DNA of 64,000 nucleotides from Pyricularia pennisetigena (lineage: Eukaryota; Ascomycota; Sordariomycetes; Magnaporthales; Pyriculariaceae). Both the position numbers and the translations under genes were made by a program. The notes beneath the pieces were generated by a model. It did no database searches and was not told where the DNA came from. It saw nothing but the letters and a program-made list of their open reading frames with translations. The stretch spans positions 312,730 to 376,729 of the forward strand of contig NC_043744.1 of the NCBI RefSeq assembly GCF_004337985.1, given 5' to 3'. Below, one piece after another: positions 22,830 to 34,717 of this stretch. Positions within the stretch are counted from its first letter, which is position 1. Each line of letters starts with the position of its first letter.

Positions 22830-23594
22830 GAACAACTTGTCAATATTCCATCGGAGGAGGAGAAGGAACTGACAAAAGTCAGAGTGCTTGGCAGGAACCA
22901 CGAGCGTATCGCCAGTGTAGCTACTGCTAGAGTATTGACGCTCGTCTCTACCAAAACGACGATTCCAGTGCCTAAACCGCTCGGGCGTAGGGTTTGTGCA
23001 GATGAGCGGCAATACTTAGTTACCTAATTCATCGATTGCATTACCCTAAACCAATTTTCGAAGCAAGAATATTCGTTCCTAGGAGAATGGTATATGTCCA
23101 ACAGCTTACCGTGCAAAACCTGATTGGAAAACCCGTTTTCAAATCCACTTGAACTCATCCAAAAGGTTCTTTTGCCCCAATTTGCTCAACGGAATTTTCG
23201 GCAGCGCGGTTTTGAGGGTTTTGTTATGCTTTTTCAGCGTTTAGCTGCCGATATAAAGTCTGAGTGGGAAAATCACCGTCGGGGAACTTTTCCTTTGAAC
23301 AAAGCTAAATATGTGTTCCAACACGGCGATTTTGCACTTTATAATTTCATATCAAATCTGCAAATCCTGCAGTTCGAAGCTTTGATCAATTGCGAATATG
23401 TTGGGTGTTTTTTGCCAGGAACTCTGGATGCAAATGCCTGCGCTGAACGCTCCTTTCAATTAACCAGTGAAATAGCACAATTCATTCACGCAAACTATCT
23501 TGTATGCTATAATAAATTGGATAATGAAGACAAAGCGGACTGGGATAAGATGATTGCTAATGGAGAACTTCCTGCCATCACTTTCAGAAACTAA
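22830..23594 (+). pseudogene. Decayed aminoglycoside-phosphotransferase-type (APH, PF01636) gene
   Basis: Two fragments lie in the same frame with stops between them. The first (about 22830-22985) reads like the start of a fungal APH domain, with IASVATARVLTLVSTKTTIPVPKPLG matching the usual E-V-A-T-x-R...T-x-I-P-V-P pattern. The second (23124-23594) contains the catalytic loop, seen as YVFQHGDFALYNF (normally H-G-D-x(3-4)-N), and then LINCEYVGCFLPG where the family has I-I-D-W-E-Y-A-G. The metal-binding Asp is therefore Asn and the following Trp is Cys. With stops at 23026-23028 and about 23123 and a lost Mg site, I infer an inactive relic. These fungal APH-like proteins are of mostly unknown function. 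Confidence 0.62.
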
Positions 23595-24614
23595 CATAAA
23601 AGAGAATTATAACGGAGACGCGACTATAGGGAATCTGCCCGTTCGTGCCGCAGGATGTCAGTATCACAATCTGAATCTCAGGGTTCGCTGATTGAGCAGC
23701 TGCGTTTCGAGAAGCTATGGAGGCCTTACCGAGAACCTGCGTTAGTAAAAGCTGCGGCGAACGCAAATCCGTGATGCAGCTGCTCATAATATACAAGTTG
23801 AAGGTCATATAAACTAGCCGAGATGAAAAGGTTGAGGCATAAGAAGAGGCTTCTCAAGCCCGAAGACTAACGTTGATGGACTAACTTATATAGCATACGG
23901 GGCAATCCATTATCAAAATAGCCCTACGTTACTTACCGTAAGTAGATGTGGTATGGTGTGGGCGTCCATGTCTATAGGTAGCCAACTTGGAATTTTGCCA
24001 AGTCTTTTTTTTTTCGCCATAAAAAGATTAATCATTTCATCGTGACCTGTGCTCAGTAAATCAATGGAGGCTCTTCATCTCGGTCTAATCTGCTTTGCAG
24101 GCTCAGCGGCAGCATATAAGTTACTCTCAGAAAAGACGATATCACTTTCAAGGGTAAATGCTCGGTGATTTCAGTTCTCAGCCGCTGGAGAACATGTCAT
24201 ACGAGGTTATCCAAGCAGCTCATGTGCGACATAGTAGCTCAGGCTAATCACGGTAAAATTTGGTTTCATTCCTGTTACCGTTCATATGTTGGCAGATTGT
24301 CCCTACTGTGGCGCTCTTTTCGCTCCTCGTCTAGCTTTGCTAGTTCAGTACTAATTCCAGTCAGGAGGTCTCAGCCCTAGCTGAAGAATGTAGTGACAGT
24401 TGCCATGGACCCTGAATCGACCGTTTTCGGATCGGGGCTGAACCAAGTGCGTATGGGGTTCTGGGCGGGTTGTTACTCTTTACTGTTTCGATTTCCAAGT
24501 CCCGGCAAGGACGTCAACAGTTGAAGATGCTCGTCTACACTTTCGCACTCAGCTTTCGTTATTGTTCCTGCCACCGACTACTGTAGTATCAGAATATTAG
24601 CAACATAACCCGTA
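23595..24614. other. Region without a recognisable gene
   Basis: Short frames only. The last part is the promoter side of the PLAC8 gene. Confidence 0.6.
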
Positions 24615-25395
24615 ATGTCTACCTCGACGCCTGCTCCTGCTTCTTCCCAGATGCCACCTGTGCCGTCAACCACGGTCACAGTCACAGCCACCGGCCCTTC
24701 ACAGGAACAACAGCAAGGCGACAAGCTTCAAACTCTCCTCCAGGGGCCCGATGCGCAACAATGGCAGGCGCGTTTCAGCGCAGCCATTGCCGACGTCGGC
24801 GGGGTCATCAACTCGAAGGCCCCTGAGAGCGCAGAACCCTTCACCGAGAATCTGTTTGGCTGCTTCGGAGACGTGGGTCTCTGCCTACAGGGCTGCCTAA
24901 TCCCGTGTGTGGTGTTTGGAAAGACGCATCATCGCACGCGGAAGAATTCCAACATGGAGGGTTACCAGCCTGTCAACACCACAGTGAGTTGCAGCATGAC
25001 TTTTCTTTTTGTTGTCTTTTTTTTACACGGTGGAGCGCCCAACACTGTGTTGGAACATTTGCTGCCATCGAAGATCGGGTAGGCTGGAAACCAACAGGAC
25101 GACTAATACCCAAACAAAACAGTGCCTTCTCCTCTGCGGGCTGGGCTGCATCGGACTCTCTTGGATCCCAATGTCCATGCAACGCGCCGACATCCGCAGG
25201 AAGTATGGACTCCAGGGCAGCTGCCTCAGCGACATTGCCCTTGCGTGCTGCTGTGGCTGCTGTGCTATATTGCAGGAGGAGAGGGAGTCGGCTTCCCGCG
25301 AGCCGTTGGACGACACGCGGACCATGGCCGTGGCGGGTGGCAAGACACAGTACAGCTCCGTGCCTGGCATGAGCTACCCTGCGCCGCCTCAGTGA
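24615..25395 (+). CDS. PLAC8-family cysteine-rich membrane protein
   Basis: Exons 24615-24983 and 25123-25395 join in phase 0 over a 139-nt intron to 213 residues. A disordered N-terminus (about 1-70, Ser/Thr/Pro/Gln-rich) precedes the PLAC8 domain. That domain contains LFGCFGDVGLCLQGCLIPCVVFGKTHHR, a hydrophobic segment with CLLLCGLGCIGLSWIP, and RADIRRKYGLQGSCLSDIALACCCGCCAILQEERE. The CCxxC-rich block followed by L-x-Q-E-x-R-E is the hallmark of the family. In plants and yeasts such proteins influence cadmium, zinc or calcium handling and organ size; fungal members are largely unstudied. It probably sits in a membrane through the two Cys-rich hydrophobic segments. Confidence 0.9.
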
Positions 25396-25948
25396 GACAA
25401 AGGCCGGAGAAGAGGGCAGTCATGTTCTTCAAGGGGTACAACGAGCAAGGAGGCAAAAGAGGATACAAGAAGGCGAGGATGAGAGTGCAGATGGAGGCGA
25501 GTGGCTGTGCTGTTTGAAATATGGTTCAAATCAAGGCGGTTTTGATATATTTTCTTTAGAAAAAATGATATCACCAAGTCCTCTACCAACAAAATGCCAT
25601 TTTGAATTCCCGACTTGACGGCAATCAAATCGATATATCGGAAACGTTGATATGTCCTGCCGCCTCAGACGCCACAATGCATTGACCAGCAGCGAGCGCG
25701 TGCGCCATGTTTTGTTTCCAGCAAACCCCGACAATGTCTACAGCGTTCCCATGACTTACGGTTAGTGCCGAGGCGAGTTCGGATGATGGCTCGAGACTGG
25801 AAGAAGGGCTCAGCGATGGGATGACTGGACCGACGGAGGCTGTGGATGGCCGTTTCCGAGGCCAAAACCGGGATTTGGGTTGCATCGGCTGCCGGAATCC
25901 TTGAACCCTGGAAAATGGCAGAGTCTGCGGGAGTCCTGTACATTATGT

Positions 25949-25992
<44 letters not shown>

Positions 25993-27438
25993 GGGCAGTG
26001 TCGCGTTTGAAAGCAACAGGGGAACAGAAAAAAACAGAGCCAAGCTCAACCAAACTGTTGTGGGTGTTGATAATACATTCTTCCCAGAGTGGGCTCGGAT
26101 CAATCCAGGGGTCGTGATGAAACTCTTGTACCCTTCGTAGCGACTCGTTTGCATGGTACAGTATGGGATTGTTTGGCAATAGACGCCAAGCGAAGAAAGG
26201 AGTTTTCTGCCTGCCCTCTCAATATGGCTTCATGATTTGGATAAAATATGCCACATTTGCTGGAGGCCTGCTGACTTCTACTGTACAATGGGTTTTGAAG
26301 CAGGCCGAAAGTTAAAAAAATAAAAATAAAAAAGAGTGTGACCTCATTCCGAGCTCGTAGCCATCGCACTCTCTATCAATATAAACCTAGAGTAGATCTA
26401 GATTTTTTGATGCGTTGTGGCGGGTGGCGAGAGACACAAGACGGCGATGGCGGACATGCCAAGACTTGTGTGCGGTTTCCAAGAGATGCCGATTGATGCC
26501 GAGGGAGAGCAATATGCGAATCCGCATATATTGATCTTCTCGTCTCTCTTTTTTTTCTTTTGCTGCTCGCAAATGGTGATCCTGAAACGACCCACCGCCT
26601 AATGCGGCTTGAAACGCGCAACGTTGAGTTTGGGAGGGCCTCGAGGGTTTCGATGCCAAGGGGGACCCTGCCCAGTGATCAGCCCATTGGAACCCTACAC
26701 ATCGGCCCACCAGACATCAGGCCCACCACGTGTTGAATGAGAATGATTTTCTCTCTGGGCGGCCGCCTGTTGCTCCAGGCCGATCATAAGTGCGTGCGTC
26801 TTTGATCGACTGCAGCGGGGATGTACTGTACTGTACTGTACTGTACTGTACATTAGCGTGGGTGAACGCCAAGTCAGGTCGACGACGATTTACCAGAATG
26901 ACTAGTCTAGCAGTAGTCGAAAATGAAAACTGCCGACAAAAACTTACGAGGTATGTAGATAGGCTCAAAAGTAAATTTCCCGACCGTCGCAGTGGAAACA
27001 AGTGCGAGTAAGGTCGGATCATCAGCCGAAAAATCCCCCCCCTCTCGCTGTTACCTGGACAGTGCACAATTGTTCTAGCAGTAGCCATGATGGTTTGTTT
27101 GTGCCTCCACCATTGAGCGGCTGAACGGGGACCCTCTTTCGGCATGTCCCGCTAATGCTGACAAGGCCGTTGTGTGTGTAATTCAGGATCAAGTCAGCAT
27201 TGAAAGTACGCAGTATAGGTAATATATATACAGTAACTAAAATTTAACTAGGAGCCCAGCTCAAAGGGGAAATGGAAAGAGAGCCATCCTTAGTGAGTGA
27301 GTCCAGGTATTCGGTATTAAATACACATAGTAGACAGTAGATAAAGACAGACAAAAAAAAAAAAAAAAAAAGAAAAAGAAACTGGTATATGTGACTCGCA
27401 GACGTCAGGTTGAATCTTTCTTCCTCCTCCTCCAAAGC
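25396..27438. other. Region without a recognisable gene
   Basis: Holds a 41-base A tract at 25950-25990, short A/T-rich runs and the pentanucleotide repeat at 26822-26851. No frame is convincing. Confidence 0.6.
26822..26851. repeat. (TGTAC)6 microsatellite
   Basis: Six perfect copies of the self-complementary-containing pentamer TGTAC. Confidence 0.95.
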
Positions 27439-28737
27439 CTAAGCACCTCCAGCACCACCCAGCAATGCACCGAGGCCGCCGGCACCACCGGCACCCTGCC
27501 TTGCGCCGGCACCTGCACCGCCGCCGGCACCTAGTAGTGCACCAAGACCGCCGGCACCTGCACCACCTGCACCCTGTCTTGCAGCGCTCTGCCTTGCACC
27601 ACCACCCGCACCGCCGGCGGCTCCCAGCAATGCACCAAGGCCGCCGGCACCACCACCAGCACCCTGCCTTGCAGCACCCCCACCTAGTAGTGCGCCGAGA
27701 CCGCCGCCACCTGCACCACCCGCACCCTGCCTTGCAGCGCCCGCACCCAGTAGTGCGCCGAGGCCACCAGCCCCGGCTCCGGCTCCAGCTCCCGCCCCGG
27801 CCCTGTTCCCGGCTCCTCCCAAGAGACCCAGGAGGCCGGCTCGGTTCTTCTTTCTACCGTTTTTCGCGTTTGGGTCGCCGCGGAACGTACCCGAGGCTGG
27901 GGGGAGTCCATTTGTTCCTGGTTGAGCAGGCCTCGGCCGAGGAGCCGCGGCACCACCACCAGTCGAGGGGCTGGTCCCGCCAGGCCGGGGAGTAGTCCCA
28001 CCAGTACCAGTACCAGTACCAGTACCAGTACCAGTACCAGTACCCGTACCAGTACCAGCACCAACACCACCAGTACCACCAGTGCCACCGGTACCACCAG
28101 TACCGCCAGTAGCCGGGGTGGTCCCGCCAGGCCGAGGAGTAGTTCCACCAGCACCAGCACCACCACCACCACCAACGCCACCCGCACCACCAGCACCACC
28201 GCCAGTCGTGGGGGGAGTGCCCCCAGATTTGGGGGCAGTACCACCAGCACCACCACCAGCACCAGTACCAGCACCGGTAGCGGGGGGACTACCACCAGCT
28301 CCAGCACCACCGGTAGCGGGGGGAGTGCCACCAGTTCCAGCACCAGCACCAGCACCCGTGCCACCAGCCTTGGGGGCAGTACCACCAGCACCAGCACCAG
28401 CACCAGCACCAGCACCAGCACCACCAGTAGCGGGGGGAGTACCACCAGCACCCGCACCCGCACCCGCTCCTGCAGCACCGGTTCCGCCGCCGGGTGTACC
28501 CTGGTCTGGAGCCCTAGCTGCGGCTGGTGGGCCACCCTGGAAGGGACCCGGCGATGAGCCGGCAGCCTGGAATGGTGCTACATTCGACGATGGTGGCGCC
28601 TTGGCTGCGTCGAGGGCCGAAGGGCCTTGAAAAGGAGCGACGGTATCGGCCCCAGCTCGCTCGACCAGAGCCGGCACGGCCAGACTGGGGTCAGAGATGA
28701 GAGCGAGCAAGAGTACCGTAGTGACTGGTACGCGCAT
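27439..28737 (-). CDS. Secreted Gly/Ala/Pro-rich repeat protein
   Basis: Single exon, 432 residues, ATG at 28737. A signal peptide (about 1-20, TTVLLLALISDPSLAVP) is followed by a short segment with three APFQ/GPFQ repeats (about 33-70). A long run of imperfect GAGAGAGGTPPATGG / GGTTPRPGG units extends to about residue 285. A basic spacer (NAKNGRKKNRAG) is followed by six or so copies of a unit built on GLGALLG-x-ARQGAGGAG up to the stop. The DNA repeats of TACCAG/CACCAG type behind it will change length easily. There is no enzyme domain. I infer a structural, wall-associated or adhesive secreted protein. The open frame is continuous despite the repeats, which argues that it is translated. 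Confidence 0.72.
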   Translation of the reverse strand: MRVPVTTVLLLALISDPSLAVPALVERAGADTVAPFQGPSALDAAKAPPSSNVAPFQAAGSSPGPFQGGPPAAARAPDQGTPGGGTGAAGAGAGAGAGGTPPATGGAGAGAGAGAGAGGTAPKAGGTGAGAGAGTGGTPPATGGAGAGGSPPATGAGTGAGGGAGGTAPKSGGTPPTTGGGAGGAGGVGGGGGAGAGGTTPRPGGTTPATGGTGGTGGTGGTGGVGAGTGTGTGTGTGTGTGTGTGGTTPRPGGTSPSTGGGAAAPRPRPAQPGTNGLPPASGTFRGDPNAKNGRKKNRAGLLGLLGGAGNRAGAGAGAGAGAGGLGALLGAGAARQGAGGAGGGGLGALLGGGAARQGAGGGAGGLGALLGAAGGAGGGARQSAARQGAGGAGAGGLGALLGAGGGAGAGARQGAGGAGGLGALLGGAGGA

Positions 28738-30037
28738 TTTCTTTTCTTTTTTTTTAACTGGGACGTTTGGCTGTGAAACGTTTGATTTCTTGGCGGCTCG
28801 TTTGGCCTGCAGACGAGACGATTTGTGTGTGCGTCTTGCGTAACCAACGGTCTTTTGTCAGTTGGTGGGATGAGTAATGATCTCCTCTTTTTTTTCCCTT
28901 TTGTTCAGGGAGGCAATATGCCAGAGTTATGCTGGAATAATCAATAGCAAAAGAGAGGGAGAGGGGGGAGAGAGAGAGACAAGAGCAAGTTGTGCTGTCT
29001 AACCAACTACTGCACCTCCAAAGTCAAAGAGTCGGAGACACCTTTTTCAAATATATAGCATCACGACCCTCTACACCGAACTGGGTAAAGCACCAGCGCA
29101 CAGTCGAAAGCTTACAAGTCATAAGAACCATCCAGTTCATCACGGGAAAACCATGTCGCCCTCTTCCGAACAAGAAACGATTGGTGCCTGACAAGACAAA
29201 GTGTAATGGCGAGCTTCAGCCAACCGCATCTACGGATGGCCATCCAGCGACGTTGCTGACATGTGCCGGTCCCTCCCATCTCGGAGCATCGAGAACAGGA
29301 CATGAAAGGTGGAGAGGCCAAAAAAAAGAAACATCATTCAGGTGAGGAAACAAAAGTTGAGATGAAGAAATGTTTGTCGGCAAGGACTGTAAGCTGTGGC
29401 GGATGTTGTATCGAGTCTAAATCGAGCAATACGACACAAACACTCAACAAAAAGTTGATAGACAGGAAGGAATGCAAGCGAAAAAGAAGAAGAGAAAACA
29501 AAAAATGCCTCAGGGGTAATGAAAGACATCGGATGGATCTAGGGCTATTCTTAAGTTATTTTGGCTACCAACATTGACTTTGGGAATCCAAGAATAAAAT
29601 GCTAGACTATTTGCCTTTGGCTTTTGGAAGGCTGCCTATCAGGTTGAGCTGACCAGGCTTGGTCAAGAGAAACTACAGCTGAGGAACAGCTCCTCACTCA
29701 GCCCTCATCAGTGCAAAGTTAAATCGTCTAACGCTTCCGGTCTCAAAAAAAAAGAGAAAAAAAATTATGAATAGCAAGGTTGGCCATCGCGCCATTGGCC
29801 GTCCACTGAGTCGCTGTCACCATCCATTGGACGTTTTCAGGGGTAGAACAAATTAAGCGCAAAAGGGGATAGTGTGTGTGTGTGTAAGTAAGTGGAGAAA
29901 CCAGTTTCAGCCCCAAGTCGTGACCTTCTCTACCAAACTTCAGTTGGTTTTTTTTTTCTACTCTTTTTCTTGTTGACCTCGTCGTCTCTTGGCGAAGTGT
30001 TATTATTATCTTTTCTCTGCGAAATCTTGACGGCAGT

Positions 30038-30079
<42 letters not shown>

Positions 30080-30080
30080 C
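28738..30080. other. Intergenic region up to an assembly gap
   Basis: Promoter side of the repeat protein, then A- and T-rich sequence ending in a T tract of more than 35 bases that abuts the gap. No gene is seen. Confidence 0.6.
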
Positions 30081-31009
30081 NNNNNNNNNNNNNNNNNNNN
30101 NNNNNNNNNNNNNNNNNNNNNNNNNNNNNNNNNNNNNNNNNNNNNNNNNNNNNNNNNNNNNNNNNNNNNNNNNNNNNNNNNNNNNNNNNNNNNNNNNNNN
30201 NNNNNNNNNNNNNNNNNNNNNNNNNNNNNNNNNNNNNNNNNNNNNNNNNNNNNNNNNNNNNNNNNNNNNNNNNNNNNNNNNNNNNNNNNNNNNNNNNNNN
30301 NNNNNNNNNNNNNNNNNNNNNNNNNNNNNNNNNNNNNNNNNNNNNNNNNNNNNNNNNNNNNNNNNNNNNNNNNNNNNNNNNNNNNNNNNNNNNNNNNNNN
30401 NNNNNNNNNNNNNNNNNNNNNNNNNNNNNNNNNNNNNNNNNNNNNNNNNNNNNNNNNNNNNNNNNNNNNNNNNNNNNNNNNNNNNNNNNNNNNNNNNNNN
30501 NNNNNNNNNNNNNNNNNNNNNNNNNNNNNNNNNNNNNNNNNNNNNNNNNNNNNNNNNNNNNNNNNNNNNNNNNNNNNNNNNNNNNNNNNNNNNNNNNNNN
30601 NNNNNNNNNNNNNNNNNNNNNNNNNNNNNNNNNNNNNNNNNNNNNNNNNNNNNNNNNNNNNNNNNNNNNNNNNNNNNNNNNNNNNNNNNNNNNNNNNNNN
30701 NNNNNNNNNNNNNNNNNNNNNNNNNNNNNNNNNNNNNNNNNNNNNNNNNNNNNNNNNNNNNNNNNNNNNNNNNNNNNNNNNNNNNNNNNNNNNNNNNNNN
30801 NNNNNNNNNNNNNNNNNNNNNNNNNNNNNNNNNNNNNNNNNNNNNNNNNNNNNNNNNNNNNNNNNNNNNNNNNNNNNNNNNNNNNNNNNNNNNNNNNNNN
30901 NNNNNNNNNNNNNNNNNNNNNNNNNNNNNNNNNNNNNNNNNNNNNNNNNNNNNNNNNNNNNNNNNNNNNNNNNNNNNNNNNNNNNNNNNNNNNNNNNNNN
31001 NNNNNNNNN
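30081..31009. other. Assembly gap of 929 N
   Basis: Unknown bases. The gap is bordered by a long T tract on the left and a C/T-rich stretch on the right. Confidence 0.99.
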
Positions 31010-32546
31010 CCCCCCTCTCTCTCCATCTTTTTCCCCTTTCCTTTCGTCATAACGTGGCAGTGCAGATCTTTTGTGTCATTTGCGTTCATCTCTACTATTA
31101 CTCAATTAATTAATCTGATTGACATTTGCAGCCGATTCCGATTGTCAATTGCCCTACCTATATTAATAAATATTTACCGACCGACCCCATATACAACTAC
31201 TGTATCCTTAGCTAACACAGCCCGGCTGGTTGTTGTACTGCAAATCAGCCACCGGGATTCTACTGCATCGCCAAGGTGATTGCCAGCAGGCCCAGGCTTT
31301 GGTGCCGGATCCGATGACCTCGGGCAAATCAGAAAATCACAACTTGGCGCCGCCGCAGTTTCGTACGAAATCGCCTCTGGGTGACTGCAAAGTTGATCAT
31401 ATGTTCTTTGATGATCCCGAATATTGTTTTGCCGGGAAGCTTGAGCAAATCAAAATATATGCATGCAGAATTGGCATCAACTTCAAGCTTTCGCTTGAAT
31501 ACCTAATTTTCTTTAGAACAGACCTAAAAAGTAAAAATAAAAGAAAGAAAAAAAGGGCACCATTTACAGTTCAATACTACCGGTAAATCAGCAACGGCCG
31601 CTCCCCCTGCCAAGGGCAAGGGGTACCTAACAAAGTGGGGATTTGGGGGGAAGAAAAAAAAATCTTCTGCAGCACCGCATAACACGGCATTGGCCACTAC
31701 TACACTAAATTGCCCTAAGTTGCCCTAAGTTGCCCGAAAAAGCCGAAGCATGTGCCCACTTTCACCATGGACATATCCACTCATAGGCTCCCAACCCCCC
31801 CCGCCCAAACAAATAACATCATCCTGTTCACTTGTCGCCGCCTCCCCACAACCAGGGGTCATCGGATCTTTGACAGTCCGCGACCCTCCAACGACCAGGC
31901 ACGTCGTCGCCTCCCAAGCAGACCAGGGAAGGTCAGAAAACAACCAAACACCGCCGCGCAAAGAGCTTTTTGACAACCTGGAACGGCTTCTCCATGATCG
32001 ACGTTCCCGGATCTGGCTGAGACCGACGTAGCCGTGCTGTGTCCTCTGGCAATCCGTCGTCCATGTCACGATGCATGCCATGCCCTGCCCTTGCCGCTGT
32101 CACTCTCAGTCTCTCTCTCTCTCTCCCTGCGCCTGCAGCGTACCGTTCCATATGGAGGAAGAGTGGAGCGGGCTGTCGTCCCGTCTTCCGACAAACAACT
32201 TCATATAAGATGACAGGTGCCCTCGTTCCATCGAAATGAAGTTATATCGACTCACTTCTCTTCACAGTCAGTCGCTCTTGTTTGGTGTAAACAGTAGAGG
32301 CCAGGTACCTCATCACCCCCCCTAACGGCCGGCCCAATACATTCACTTCGACCTTTAACCATTCTTAGTAATCCTTTTTTTTTTATATAACTTTTATATT
32401 CATTTCGACTTTAATCAGCCCAGGTGGCCGACGACATTCGCTGAGCGATATTTTTAGCTGAAAGGCAAAACGAAAACAAACAAACTAAAAGAAACAGAAA
32501 ATAAAACACAAAAGACCCCCCCATTCATTCCTTCACACAAGTCAAG
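31010..32546. other. Intergenic region
   Basis: No gene is seen. A CT-rich run lies at about 32104-32126. The 3' part is the promoter and leader of the next gene, ending in the A-rich CACACAAGTCAAG before its ATG. Confidence 0.6.
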
Positions 32547-34717
32547 ATGAGGCCATCCGTTCCTTTCACCTTCAGCAGCCTTGTTGGGCTCGCTGCTCTG
32601 GCCCTTGCACAGAACCAGAGGGTCAACTTTAATCAGGTTGCCAACATTAATGGTGATGTGAGTAGCGCTTGATATATTGTTTATCTATCAGACCAGGGAA
32701 TGAGTCTAGCCAGGTTTACTGACATGGGACGAAATAGATGCAACTTAATACACTGCAATTCCCCGATGGAACCAAGATCGAGACCTTCTCGCAAACACAA
32801 CAGCAGGTTCTCGTCAACCAGAACCCCAACCCGCTGCCGCCCAACAACGTCGTGGGCAGCACGGGTCAGCCGTTTGTGGCCCTGCAGAAGCAGTCGGTCA
32901 TCATCCAGACCAACCGGGCTGTGGACCTGGTCGGCGGCCAGATCGAGATCCCCATCGACGAGCAGGAGCTGGCACGGCAGAACATCCTGATGGACAACAC
33001 CTTTGTCGCCATGCTGTCCGGGGATCGCCAGGCCTGGATCATCCAGGAGGCCATCAAGAGCGTCAACGGCACCGACAAGACGGCGCGCATGGTCAAGCTC
33101 AACCGCATCGACGGCGAGTTCATGCTCCTGGGCAGGAAGACGGCCGAGACCGGCCTGAGCCTGACCACCTTTGGCAACCAGGCCGCCAACCAGGTCAAGA
33201 TCGACGGCGCTGGTCTCCAGGAGGTCGAGTTCACCGACGGATTCCGCTTGTCCATCCGCTCGAGCCAGCCCATGATCGTCCAGGCCGAGGTGATCAACGG
33301 CGTCAACGCCGGTCAGCTTACCGGTGGACTGCAGGCCGTGAACAACTTTAGGTACTTGGTTACCACCAACCTGGGTGGCCTGCAGCCGGGGTTGGACAAC
33401 ATGGTTGCCGTTGTGCAGCTGCCGAGTAAGTGAACACCCCCCCTCCCCCCTCCAATCAGGATCTTTTGATTGGTGTTTCAAGTTGTAATGTGATAAAACC
33501 CCGGAGAACGACTTGATCTGACTCGAAGACACAAAAAAAAAATAGTCAACCCTGCCCGTCTGATGGCTACCGCCCAGGCCATGGGTATGTCTGATGCCTC
33601 AGCACTCCAGATCAGCGTCGCCCAGCGTGGCGTGCTCCAGAACCCCGGCGGTGCTCAGCAGAACATTATCGCGCCTGCTGGTCGCGTCAGGAGACAGGAG
33701 GGCAAGGGCAAAGGTGGTAACGGCCGGGGCAACGGCAACAACGCAGACAGGAACCGGGAAGCCAACAACAACAACAACAACGCCAACAACAATGCCAACA
33801 ACAATGCCAACAACAACGCCAACAACAACCTCCTCAACAACAACCAGCCTCTCCTCCTCGACAACCAGTTCAAGGCCCTCAACTCCCAGCCCGTCCTTGA
33901 CATGGCCAACATGCGCGTTGCTGTTCCCGTCCAAAGCCTCGACGGCGAGTTCATTCTGACCGTCGGAGCTGCTGCTGCCGGTGCCGGTGGTGCTCAGCGC
34001 GCAGGCGCCGGCAAGGCCGCCGAGATCCCTGCTGCCGTCGCTGCTCCCGTTGCCGCTGCTCCTGCCGCCGCCACCTCCGCTGCCGGCACTGCTCCCGCCG
34101 CCGCCGCCCCTGCCGCCGCCGCCCCCGGTGTCATCCAGCAGATGGGCAGGATCCCCGGCAAGGTCAAGCGCCAGGAGCCCGCTGCCGCCGGAGGAGTCAC
34201 CATCCAGATGGCCGACCTCAAGTCCATGGTCGACCGCATGATGAGCGGTTCCGAGGACACGGCCCCCGTCTGGTCCATGATGGTCAACTACGCCAAGGCC
34301 AACGGTGCCGCGAAGCCCGAGGGTTTCCCCGCCCCGGCCCCGCCTGCTGAGGCTCCCGCCCAGCCCGCCGCTTCGCCTGCTCCCGCCGCGTCTCCTGCTC
34401 CCGCCGCGTCTCCTGCCCCCACCGCGTCGCCTGCTCCTGCTCCTGCTCCCGCTGCCTCGCCTGCACCTGCTCCTGCTCCCGCTGCCTCGCCTGCACCGGC
34501 CCCTGAGGCTCAGCAGCCTGCCCCTGCTGCTTCACCGGCTCCCGAGGCCCAGCCTGCACCTGCTCCCGCCGCCTCGCCTGCACCGGCCCCTGAGGCACAG
34601 CCGGCTGCCAGCCCTGCTCCTGCACCAGAGGCCCAGCCAGCTCCGTCTCCCGCTCCTGAGGCTCAGCCCGCCCCGGCCCCTCAGCGCAGGAGCAGAATCT
34701 ACCGCCAGGCTGTCTAA
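32547..34717 (+). CDS. Large secreted protein with poly-Asn tract and Ala/Pro tail
   Basis: Exons 32547-32657, 32738-33425 and 33546-34717 join in phase to 656 residues. A signal peptide (about 1-21, FSSLVGLAALALAQ) precedes a folded-looking domain of about 240 residues with many beta-strand-like stretches (TLQFPDGTKIETFSQTQQQV, FVALQKQSVIIQTNRAVDLV). The next part has a dibasic site (GRVRRQEGKGKGG), a repeat of NNNA units, a second dibasic site (GKVKRQEP) and a tail of some 130 residues of ASPAPAP/EAQPAP repeats ending in a basic RRSRIYRQAV. RR-Q-E and KR-Q-E resemble Kex2 cleavage sites. I do not recognise the N-terminal domain. I infer a wall or extracellular-matrix protein that may be cut in the Golgi. 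Confidence 0.82.

Noticed and set aside
26717..27145. 142-codon minus-strand frame including the TGTAC repeat
   Set aside because: The frame translates a microsatellite (YSTVQYST) and has no domain.
27922..28630. Ser/Thr-rich and Pro-rich plus-strand frames opposite the Gly/Ala repeat protein
   Set aside because: They arise from the CACCAG repeats. Only the minus-strand frame has an ATG with a signal peptide and runs through the whole repeat.
29743..31089. Open frames of 386-448 codons over 30-31 kb
   Set aside because: They consist almost entirely of N; the real flanking codons carry no domain.
31725..32081. 118-codon minus-strand frame
   Set aside because: Trp/Gly/Ser-rich translation without motif or support.
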